Source: Gemmatimonas sp.
GTDB lineage: Bacteria; Gemmatimonadota; Gemmatimonadetes; Gemmatimonadales; Gemmatimonadaceae
Length of the DNA stretch: 64,000 bases
Direction: 5' to 3'
NCBI RefSeq assembly: GCF_027531815.1
Contig: NZ_JAPZSK010000004.1
Location: forward strand, 62,001 to 126,000
In this document: in pieces, positions 8,395 to 15,330 of the stretch
Layout: each line of letters begins with the position of its first letter
How positions within the stretch are numbered: position 1 is the first letter of the stretch
Position numbers and translations under genes: made by a program
The notes under the pieces: model-generated
What the model was told of the DNA's origin: nothing
The model's database searches: none
What the model saw: the letters and a program-made list of their open reading frames with translations, nothing else

Positions 8395-9972
8395 TCAGGG
8401 CCGACAGGTGGGCGCGGGGCCGATCTGCTCGCCGGGGCGCATGGGGGTGACCGCGAGATACTGCACGCGGGCCGGGGTGGTGGGGGCCAGGGTGATGCGC
8501 ACGCGGAGATTGCCGCTGGCGCACGCCAGCTTCCACTCGCCGCGCAACGCGTTCTCCACCCACATCTCGCTGTCGGGGCGGCAGTTGCCGCCGGCCGCAC
8601 GGACCTGGCGCGCCAGCTCGGCCGCGCGACGCGATTGGCTTTCGTCGCGGTACAGGTTCATGGCCGCGATGCTGTCGGCCAGCGGCGCGCTCCAGCCGGC
8701 GGTGACGAGCCGCGTGACCTGCTCGCGCATGGTGGTGAGCACCGGTGCCGGCCGCACGGTGCGCGGCACGAGCCCTCCGCTGCGCTTGAGCGCCGCGAAC
8801 GCCTCGTCGATGGGCGTGTTCCAGCCGGTGTAGGTGAGGTTGCCCAACGCGATGATGCCCACGCCGTACTCGGGGAGCCAGCGCATCTGCGAGCCGAAGC
8901 CGGGCAGGCCACCGCTGTGCGCCACGATGTGCGCGAACTCGCAGTTCTGCGACATGCGCAAGCCGTAGGCATAGCCGCCGGCGTTGAGCGACAGCGCGCC
9001 GCCGGGCGTACGGGCCGCCGTGGCGCCGGCGGAGCGCCAGAGCTGCTGCATCTCGCGCAGCGACGAGCGCTTGAGCACCGGCGATTCGGCACCATCGCGG
9101 GCCGGCCACGCACTCAGCATGAGCCCCACCCAGCGCGACAGATCGGCGCTGCTGGTGAGCATGCCGCCCATGGCACCGAAGGAGCCGTCGGGGAGCGGCG
9201 GCTCCTCGAGCCACTGGCCGTCCTGCAGGCGATACCCGTGCGCCAGCCGTGCGGCGGGCACCTCACGCGCTTCCATGGTGGTGCTGGTCATGCCGAGGGG
9301 ATGCAGCACCCGGTCCGTGATGTACCGGGCGTAGGGCACGCCGCTCACGTTCACGACGATACGCCCGAGCATGGCGAAGCCGAAGTTGCTGTACTCGTAG
9401 GCAACGCCCGAGACATTCGCGAAGGGAATGCCAGCACGCATGAGGCGCGAGAGATCGGCCTCGGTCGCGTCGAGCTGCTGGTCACCCCAGGGGTTGTCCT
9501 CGGGGAAGCCGGCCGCGTGCGTGAGCAGGTGCCGGATGGTGATGCGGGGCGCGTCGCTGGTGGCGTAGCGCAGCGATCGCAGCTCCGGGACGTACTTCTC
9601 GGCCGGGTCGTCGAGCTGCAGGCGGCCCGCGTCGCGCAGCTGGAGAATGGCGAGCGCGGTGAAGCTCTTGGTCATGCTGGCAATGCGGAACACCGTGCTG
9701 GTGTCCACCCGCGCGCCACTGGGTACCTCGCGCAGCCCATGCGCCGCCACGTGCAGCAGTCGGCCATCGACGACGAGGCCATAGGCAATGCCGGGCGCGC
9801 GGGTGCGCTCCATGAACGTGCGCATGACGCTGTCGACCGCCGGGATGGCGCGCGTGAGTTTACCCACGCGATCGGGATCGTCGAAGGCGGGGGGCGGCGC
9901 AATGCTGGACTGCGCGCCGGCGGTGGCGGCGAGGCCGAGCAGGGCGGCGGTCAGCAGGGCGGAGGGCGACAT
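8395..9972 (-). CDS. Secreted serine hydrolase, beta-lactamase (class C) family
   Basis: 525 residues with a cleavable signal peptide ending near ATAGAQS. It belongs to the serine beta-lactamase/D-Ala-D-Ala carboxypeptidase fold. The catalytic SMTK (SxxK) sits in FRIASMTKSFTALAIL, the second motif is YSN in YEYSNFGFAMLG, and the third is HSGGLPGF. The family covers esterases, peptidases and beta-lactamases, and resistance cannot be inferred from sequence. About 110 extra residues at the C-terminus follow the catalytic domain and lack a recognised domain. It is transcribed in the same direction as the 9991 gene, with an 18-base gap, so the two may be cotranscribed. Confidence 0.88.
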   Translation of the reverse strand: MSPSALLTAALLGLAATAGAQSSIAPPPAFDDPDRVGKLTRAIPAVDSVMRTFMERTRAPGIAYGLVVDGRLLHVAAHGLREVPSGARVDTSTVFRIASMTKSFTALAILQLRDAGRLQLDDPAEKYVPELRSLRYATSDAPRITIRHLLTHAAGFPEDNPWGDQQLDATEADLSRLMRAGIPFANVSGVAYEYSNFGFAMLGRIVVNVSGVPYARYITDRVLHPLGMTSTTMEAREVPAARLAHGYRLQDGQWLEEPPLPDGSFGAMGGMLTSSADLSRWVGLMLSAWPARDGAESPVLKRSSLREMQQLWRSAGATAARTPGGALSLNAGGYAYGLRMSQNCEFAHIVAHSGGLPGFGSQMRWLPEYGVGIIALGNLTYTGWNTPIDEAFAALKRSGGLVPRTVRPAPVLTTMREQVTRLVTAGWSAPLADSIAAMNLYRDESQSRRAAELARQVRAAGGNCRPDSEMWVENALRGEWKLACASGNLRVRITLAPTTPARVQYLAVTPMRPGEQIGPAPTCRP

Positions 9973-9990
9973 GGCGGGGAAGCTTGGGCC

Positions 9991-11076
9991 TTAGGGGATG
10001 TGCGTGAGCTCGTCGAGGAGACGGGCGCCGAAGGCGGTGGATGGGGTGTGATAACCCGCCGCGGGCGGCGCCGCCAGCATGCGGCGCGCGCACTCCACGG
10101 CGGCGAGGGCGGTGAACCGGTAGCCTTCAGGGACCGTGGCGGTTTCTTCGACGGTGCGCCCGTCGGGGTGGGTGACCCGACCCCAGAGCTGCATGCGGGC
10201 GCTGGCGCGCACGTCCGCCGACGGTCCGCTCACCCGCGCGTCGATCTGCCGCTCGGCGAACCGGCGCACGGCGGGAAGGGCGAGCAGCGGCTGCAGCAGT
10301 GACATGAGCGGCAGCAGGCGCCGGGTGGCGGGCGGGAGCGCGAGGTACGTGTGCACGTTGGGGATCTTCGTGCTCCACTGCGCGGTGCTCACATCGCCCC
10401 ACGGAATGGTGATGGCGGTGCGTGGCCGGTCGCGAAAGGGGATGCGTTGCGTGCGCCACGCGCGCGGCACGGTCACGATGCGGCCATCCTGCCGGATGGC
10501 GCCGTCTCTGCCGCCCAGAAGCATGGTTTTGAGGGTGCCCCGGCTGAAGCCGCCACCGCCCGCGAAGGCCAGCTCGAGCAAGGAGGCGCCCGGGAGCTGG
10601 GCGGCGAGGCGAGCGGCGAGGCAGTCGGTGGGGACCACATCGAACCCCACGCCCGGGAGGATGACCACGCCACGCTGCCGCGCCGCCGTGTGCTGGTGCC
10701 GGCAAGCCTCGAAGACGGTGATTTCGCCGGTGATGTCGAGGTAGTGCGCGCCCACTTCGAGGCAGGCCTGCACCATGGGGCCGCTGGTACGGAAGAAGGG
10801 CCCCGCACAGTGCAGCACCACGTGTACGCCAGCGAGGATGGCGCGCAGTTCGTCGCTGGGCGGCGGCGGAAGCGGGTCCGGCGGTGTGAGGCGCGGCAGA
10901 TCGGGGGAGAGGTGGCGGGAGAGGGGCGCCACCCGCGCTTCCAGCTGATGGTGCGCCGCCAGGGCGCGCACGGCCTCGGCGTTGCGCCCTGCCACGATGG
11001 GGCGCAGCCCGCGCCGCACACACTCCTCGACAATCAGCTGGCCGGTGAATCCGTTGGCCCCGTAGATCAGCAGCAT
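9991..11076 (-). CDS. Saccharopine dehydrogenase-like NADP-binding protein
   Basis: 361 residues starting at MLLIYGANGFTGQL, which is a classic Rossmann nucleotide-binding loop; this ATG is preferred over one 27 codons upstream. The family includes saccharopine dehydrogenase and trans-acting enoyl reductases. Other family features are the VVLHCAGPFF segment, HYLDITGEI, and GVGFDVVPTDCLA. The substrate cannot be assigned. The C-terminal third carries the substrate-binding part, including the typical VTHPDGRTVEETA stretch. It is divergent from the AraC-MGMT fusion gene, with about 100 bases between them holding both promoters. Confidence 0.85.
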   Translation of the reverse strand: MLLIYGANGFTGQLIVEECVRRGLRPIVAGRNAEAVRALAAHHQLEARVAPLSRHLSPDLPRLTPPDPLPPPPSDELRAILAGVHVVLHCAGPFFRTSGPMVQACLEVGAHYLDITGEITVFEACRHQHTAARQRGVVILPGVGFDVVPTDCLAARLAAQLPGASLLELAFAGGGGFSRGTLKTMLLGGRDGAIRQDGRIVTVPRAWRTQRIPFRDRPRTAITIPWGDVSTAQWSTKIPNVHTYLALPPATRRLLPLMSLLQPLLALPAVRRFAERQIDARVSGPSADVRASARMQLWGRVTHPDGRTVEETATVPEGYRFTALAAVECARRMLAAPPAAGYHTPSTAFGARLLDELTHIP

Positions 11077-11178
11077 GCGGGGCAATATGCGACATTCCGC
11101 ACACTCCGCACGATTCGGAGTGCGCGGCCGCGGCTCGCGCTGTTTCGTGTGGGGCATGCATCACGACGAACCATACCG

Positions 11179-12033
11179 ATGAGCAAGCCCTTTTCTCCCG
11201 CGCTGGTGGCACGCATGCGGCAGCTGGCCGCGTTCATCGAGGCGCACGCCAGTGAACGGCTCCCGCTGGCGCGACTGGCCGGCGAAGTCCACATGAGTCC
11301 GCATCACCTGCAGCGAACCTTTCGCGCGGTGATGGGGGTCAGTCCTCATCAGTACCAGGCCGCGCGCCGGTTGTCGCAGTTCAAGGAGGCGCTGCGCACC
11401 GGGCAAGCCGTGCTGGCGGCGACGTATGCCGCCGGCTACGGCTCTTCGAGCCGCGTGTACGAGCAGGTGACCGGTGGTCTGGGCATGACCCCGTCGGCCT
11501 ATCGGGCCGGCGGCGCCGGCGAGTCGATCGTGTACGCGGTGCGCGAGACGGGCTTCGGCGCGCTGCTCATGGCGGCCACGGCGCGTGGCGTGTGCCAGGT
11601 GGAGTTCGGCGACGATGGTGACGGATTGGTGGCGCGGCTGCACGACCACTATCCGCGCGCCACGATCGAGGCGGCGGTGGAGTCGGCGCGCGAACCGCTC
11701 GATGCGTGGATGGAGGCGCTGGCCGCGCACGTGGAGGGGGACGGCCCCTGTCCGCAGCTGCCGCTCGACGTGCGGGGCACGGCGTTTCAGATCAAGGTGT
11801 GGCGCTTCCTGTTGAGCGTCCCCGCCGGCTCGGTGGTGAGCTACGGCGAGGTGGCCGCGGGGATTGGCCACCCTGAGGCGGTGCGGGCGGTGGGGACGGC
11901 GTGCGGCGCGAACCGGCTGGCGGTGCTCATTCCCTGTCATCGTGCGCTCCGGGCCGACGGCAGTCTCGGGGGGTATCGCTGGGGGCTGAAGCGCAAGCGG
12001 GCGCTGCTCGACAGGGAGCGCGCGGCGGGCTAA
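11179..12033 (+). CDS. AraC-type HTH fused to O6-methylguanine-DNA methyltransferase (Ada-like)
   Basis: 284 residues in two parts. Residues 1 to about 110 form an AraC-type helix-turn-helix (MSPHHLQRTFRAVMGVSPHQY). Residues 120 to 284 form an MGMT domain with the alkyl-acceptor Cys in IPCHRALR. It repairs O6-alkylguanine in DNA and probably regulates transcription. Compared with E. coli Ada, the N-terminal zinc domain that senses methylphosphotriesters is absent, so Ada-type activation by that route is not possible. Start ATG at 11179. A histidine phosphatase gene follows 12 bases downstream on the same strand, likely in the same transcript. A second alkyltransferase-like gene lies at 42035. 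Confidence 0.92.
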   Translation: MSKPFSPALVARMRQLAAFIEAHASERLPLARLAGEVHMSPHHLQRTFRAVMGVSPHQYQAARRLSQFKEALRTGQAVLAATYAAGYGSSSRVYEQVTGGLGMTPSAYRAGGAGESIVYAVRETGFGALLMAATARGVCQVEFGDDGDGLVARLHDHYPRATIEAAVESAREPLDAWMEALAAHVEGDGPCPQLPLDVRGTAFQIKVWRFLLSVPAGSVVSYGEVAAGIGHPEAVRAVGTACGANRLAVLIPCHRALRADGSLGGYRWGLKRKRALLDRERAAG

Positions 12034-12045
12034 CCTTTGCTCATC

Positions 12046-12603
12046 ATGACCAAAACAGCTCTTCTCGCTCTTATTGGGCTTGTTGCTGGCGCTATGATGC
12101 CGCATCAGGTTACCGCCCAGCCCTCGCTCGTGATGCTCGTGCGGCACGGCGAAAAGCAGCCGGCGCCGGCCGACGACCCCTCGTTGAGCGAGGCGGGGGT
12201 GGCCCGGGCGCAGGCGCTGGACAAGGCGCTCGCCCTCACGACCCCCGGCACGATCGTGGTGAGCCCGCGCAAGCGCACCGTGGAAACGGCGGCGGTGGTG
12301 CGACAGCGAGTTGGGGTGACCCCCACGGTGATTCCGCTGGATGCACAGCACGTGCAGCACGTGGCGGCGGCGGTGATGAAGGCCAGCGGGGTGGTGCTGG
12401 TGGTGGGACACTCCAACACCATTCCGGCGATCGTGAATGCGCTGGCCGGCACCACCCTGCCGGACCTCTGCGACGCGAGCTACGCGACCCTGTTCGTTGT
12501 GACGCCGGCGCGCGACGGTGGCAAGGCGCAGGTGGTGAAGTCGATGTACGGGACCCCCGACACGGTGGGTGCCGACCAGTGCGCGGGGATGGTGCCGAAG
12601 TAA
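12046..12603 (+). CDS. Secreted histidine phosphatase superfamily protein
   Basis: 185-residue exported protein with a signal peptide ending near VTAQPS. The phosphoglycerate-mutase-type signature is VMLVRHGEKQ with the catalytic His, followed by LSEAGVARAQAL, a conserved Arg in SPRKRTVETA, and the second His in VVVGHSNTIPAI. The ATG at 12046 is preferred over a TTG at 12037. The substrate is unknown, since this superfamily covers phytases, protein phosphatases and sugar phosphatases. It follows the AraC-MGMT gene closely and is ended by a perfect 17-bp hairpin. Confidence 0.87.
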   Translation: MTKTALLALIGLVAGAMMPHQVTAQPSLVMLVRHGEKQPAPADDPSLSEAGVARAQALDKALALTTPGTIVVSPRKRTVETAAVVRQRVGVTPTVIPLDAQHVQHVAAAVMKASGVVLVVGHSNTIPAIVNALAGTTLPDLCDASYATLFVVTPARDGGKAQVVKSMYGTPDTVGADQCAGMVPK

Positions 12604-12604
12604 C

Positions 12605-12646
12605 CCCCTGCGACCGGATGGCCTTGGACCCATCCGGTCGCAGGGG
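12605..12646. terminator. Bidirectional hairpin between convergent genes
   Basis: A perfect 17-bp stem, CCCCTGCGACCGGATGG with its exact complement, closes an 8-base loop. It lies one base after the histidine phosphatase stop codon and 15 bases before the end of the opposing lipoprotein gene. There is no long T-run, so it probably acts as a two-way terminator or RNA-stabilising structure. Confidence 0.75.
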
Positions 12647-12661
12647 CCGTACGCCAGGTGC

Positions 12662-13477
12662 TTAGCCCTGGCAGGGCGACGTGCCCATGATTTGCGCGAT
12701 GTCGGCGGCCAGCTTCTGCTGCGCCGCCCGCACCCGCTCACGCGCCGGCGTCACCAGGTTGAGGATGTCGCGAACCTGTGTCTCGATGCTGCTGCTGGAT
12801 TGTCCGCTACTGCGCAGCTTCGTGATGTTGGCCAGCGCCGACTCGATGGCGGCGAGATCGGCGGCATTCGCGCTCGCGAACGCCCGTTCCAATGCAGCGA
12901 TCTGCTCCGCTTGCGCCTGCGAGAGCGCGGGGGTCGTCTGGCATGTCTGCAGCCACTGGCGCTGCGCCGGCGTGAGAAGGGCGTCGATGTTCTTGAGCAG
13001 TGCCGCGTCCGCCGTCTCCAGACGCTTCTGCACTGCGGTGCCCGTGGCGACGATCGAATCGATGGTCGCCGCGGACGCGCCGGCCACCCGCGCGGCCCGC
13101 GCCTGTGCAAGAATCGCGTTGTACGCCGCCACGTCCGCTGCCGTCTGCTGGGCGTGTGCGGCGCGAAGGGCGTTGAGCTGCTGCTGTTGCGCCGGGGTCA
13201 GCGCCAGCGACGCCGGGAGCCCCAGGCCGGGTTCGTCACTGCTGATTGGCGTGCGCGGTGTGGATGTGCTGCCATCACGCTGCGTCGCCGACGCCGTGAG
13301 GTTGATGATGCTGTCGTTGGCGGCCACCTGCCCCGCGAGCCCGCTGCGCGTGCCGGTGGAGGCGGACGGTGACACCGGGCTTGTCTCGCTGCAGGCCGTG
13401 ACCAGCGAGAGCACAAGCACCGGCATCCAGCCCGTGGTGGCGACCGTCGACCGGCCGCGCATCGGAAACATGAACAT
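12662..13477 (-). CDS. LTPAQ-motif lipoprotein, Spy/CpxP-like
   Basis: About 271 residues. The ATG at 13477 is chosen because a GGAG Shine-Dalgarno sequence lies 6 bases upstream and a lipoprotein signal with lipobox VTAC follows. Two LTPAQ blocks (LTPAQQQQLNALRAAH and LTPAQRQWLQT) resemble the LTxxQ motif of Spy/CpxP-like periplasmic proteins, which bind unfolded proteins or metals. The rest is Ala/Gln-rich and predicted helical. The gene follows the ECF sigma gene at 13582 in the same direction, so it is probably cotranscribed with it. The role is inferred by motif only. Confidence 0.7.
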   Translation of the reverse strand: MFMFPMRGRSTVATTGWMPVLVLSLVTACSETSPVSPSASTGTRSGLAGQVAANDSIINLTASATQRDGSTSTPRTPISSDEPGLGLPASLALTPAQQQQLNALRAAHAQQTAADVAAYNAILAQARAARVAGASAATIDSIVATGTAVQKRLETADAALLKNIDALLTPAQRQWLQTCQTTPALSQAQAEQIAALERAFASANAADLAAIESALANITKLRSSGQSSSSIETQVRDILNLVTPARERVRAAQQKLAADIAQIMGTSPCQG

Positions 13478-13581
13478 GAACCACTCCGGAAAGTTGAGGA
13501 GGTGAGCAGCACCGTCGGCTGTGCCAGCACGCCAGCGCTGACGATGCCTACCACACACCCGGAGGGCGTCTCCCCCTGACA

Positions 13582-14145
13582 TCACGGCTGCCATGCCTGC
13601 AACCGCTGGCGTAGCGCGCGTAACGCGCGGCTCATCTGGGTTTCCACCGTCTTGACGGAGATGTCCCGGAGGGTTGCGATTTCGGAGTACGAGAGACCGC
13701 GCTCACGGCTCAGGAGGAAGACGTCGCGCGCGCCCGGCGCGAGGGTGGCGATGGCGTCGTCCAACGCCCGGCGCAGGTCGGTCGCCATGATCGTCTGATC
13801 TGCGCTGGATGCCGGTGCGGCGACGTTCATCGTTGCCTCGGGATCGGCCGCCATTGTGCGGTCACGTCGGCGTTGATTGCGCAGATGGTTGAGTGCCCGG
13901 TTCCGACATGCCTGGAACAGATACGCGGCCAGGCCTTCCGGCACACCCAGGGAATCGCGCCGCCGCCAGGTGGCCAGGAGTGCGTCCTGGACGATGTCCT
14001 CGGCCGCCGCCTTGTCGCGCACGATCATGTACGCGGCCGCCGCGAGCCGCGAGTGCAGGGCCCGCACCGTCGCGTCGAAGGTCTCGGCGTCTGTCACGTC
14101 AACGGTTCGAGATCGGCTGGGCGTTGGCTGGTCAGGGCGGCCCAT
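13582..14145 (-). CDS. ECF-family RNA polymerase sigma factor
   Basis: 187 residues with the standard two-domain ECF layout. Region 2 (about residues 30-95) contains AEDIVQDALLATWRRRDSL and YLFQACRNRALNHLRNQRR. Region 4 (about residues 125-180) contains ARDVFLLSRERGLSYSEIA and ISVKTVETQMSRALRALR, the -35-binding helix-turn-helix. A divergent fecR and TonB-receptor pair lies about 140 bases away, which is the usual arrangement for FecI-type cell-surface signalling. This sigma probably drives the receptor operon, and its activity should depend on FecR (inference from arrangement). Confidence 0.93.
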   Translation of the reverse strand: MGRPDQPTPSRSRTVDVTDAETFDATVRALHSRLAAAAYMIVRDKAAAEDIVQDALLATWRRRDSLGVPEGLAAYLFQACRNRALNHLRNQRRRDRTMAADPEATMNVAAPASSADQTIMATDLRRALDDAIATLAPGARDVFLLSRERGLSYSEIATLRDISVKTVETQMSRALRALRQRLQAWQP

Positions 14146-14286
14146 GCCGGTGACGACGCGTTGTCAGGGTAGGACGACGTCCGTGTGTCCTTGTAGAGTG
14201 AAGCGATCGCATGCCCAGACAAGACACCCATGGCCGACGCTACCCTGACGCCGTTCACCGACCGACACTCGTAATTGGTCCACTCC

Positions 14287-15330
14287 ATGTCCGATTCCGA
14301 CGATTTACTCTGGCTGCAGGCCACCCGATTGGTGACCGGCGGCCTGGCTCCCGAGGAGGCGGCCCGCGTGCGGGCATGGATATGCGCCACGGAGGCGGGC
14401 CAGGTGATCCTTCGCCAGGCCGAAGCGACGTGGGACAGTGCTGCCGCGCTCGCGACCGTGCCGCCAGTGGCGTGGGACACGGCGGGTGCGATGCGACGCT
14501 TCGAGGAGGCGCGGGCGTTCGAGGTTCGCTCGCGTGCCGCGCCGGTGCCGCTGACGGCCACGCGCGTGTCCCGGAGTCGCGCCGCGTCGCTGTGGCAAGC
14601 CTGGCGGAGGCCGTTGGCTACGGCGGCCACGCTGACGGTCTTCGTCCTTGGCGGCACGTCTTGGTTACGGCGTTCTTCGACTGCGGCGACCGGCACCACG
14701 GCGTCTGACGCCCTTGCCGCCACGGCCGCGACCACCCCGCGCGTGGTCATGCTTGCTGATCGATCTCAGGTGACGCTCGCCCCCGGCAGCACGGTGCGCG
14801 CCGCTCCGGGATTCGGGACGACGCATCGACAACTCGCCCTCGAAGGCGAGGCGTCGTTTCGCGTTGCGCCAGGGACGCTGCCCTTTCAGGTGCGAACGCG
14901 AGGCGTCGTCGTGGAGGACGTGAGTACCGCGTTCGTGGTGCGCGGGCAGGAAGCGGATGCACTGGTCGCGGTGGTGGAGGGTGCGGTGGTCGTGGGTGCA
15001 CGTCGGGATACGCTCCGCGCGGGGAACGGCGGCGTGGTGGGCGGCGCAGGGCTGCTCGCGCCACTGCCCCCCTCGCTGTTCCGCAGTGTGACCGAGGGCC
15101 CGCGTGGCGTGCTGGTCTTCGCGGATGAGCCACTCGCCGAGGTGGCGCAGCGTGTGAGCCGGTGGACGGGGTACACGCTCGAGGTGGACCGCGACCTGGG
15201 AGCGCACCGGATCACCGCCACCTTTGCGGGCGAATCACCCCAAACCATCATTGACGTGCTGGCGACCATCGTGGGTGCCTCGGTCGACTCGACCAGCAGC
15301 GGTTGGAGGCTGCGACGCGCCCTTCGATGA
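14287..15330 (+). CDS. FecR-like transmembrane sigma regulator
   Basis: 347 residues. The N-terminal cytoplasmic part starts with DDLLWLQATRLVTGGLAPEE, typical of the FecR N-terminal anti-sigma domain. A single membrane segment follows around residues 105-120 (PLATAATLTVFVLGGTSWL). The periplasmic FecR domain shows LADRSQVTLAPGSTVRAAPG and LEGEASFRVAPGTLPFQV. The C-terminal domain resembles an STN-type domain (FADEPLAEVAQRVSRWTGY). The ATG at 14287 is taken in preference to one four codons upstream. The stop codon overlaps the receptor start codon as ATGA, showing translational coupling. It should transmit a receptor signal to the divergent ECF sigma factor. Confidence 0.9.
   Translation: MSDSDDLLWLQATRLVTGGLAPEEAARVRAWICATEAGQVILRQAEATWDSAAALATVPPVAWDTAGAMRRFEEARAFEVRSRAAPVPLTATRVSRSRAASLWQAWRRPLATAATLTVFVLGGTSWLRRSSTAATGTTASDALAATAATTPRVVMLADRSQVTLAPGSTVRAAPGFGTTHRQLALEGEASFRVAPGTLPFQVRTRGVVVEDVSTAFVVRGQEADALVAVVEGAVVVGARRDTLRAGNGGVVGGAGLLAPLPPSLFRSVTEGPRGVLVFADEPLAEVAQRVSRWTGYTLEVDRDLGAHRITATFAGESPQTIIDVLATIVGASVDSTSSGWRLRRALR

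Noticed and set aside
7896-8450. Plus-strand ORF overlapping the DUF457 gene
   Set aside because: Arg/Gly-rich shadow with no motif.
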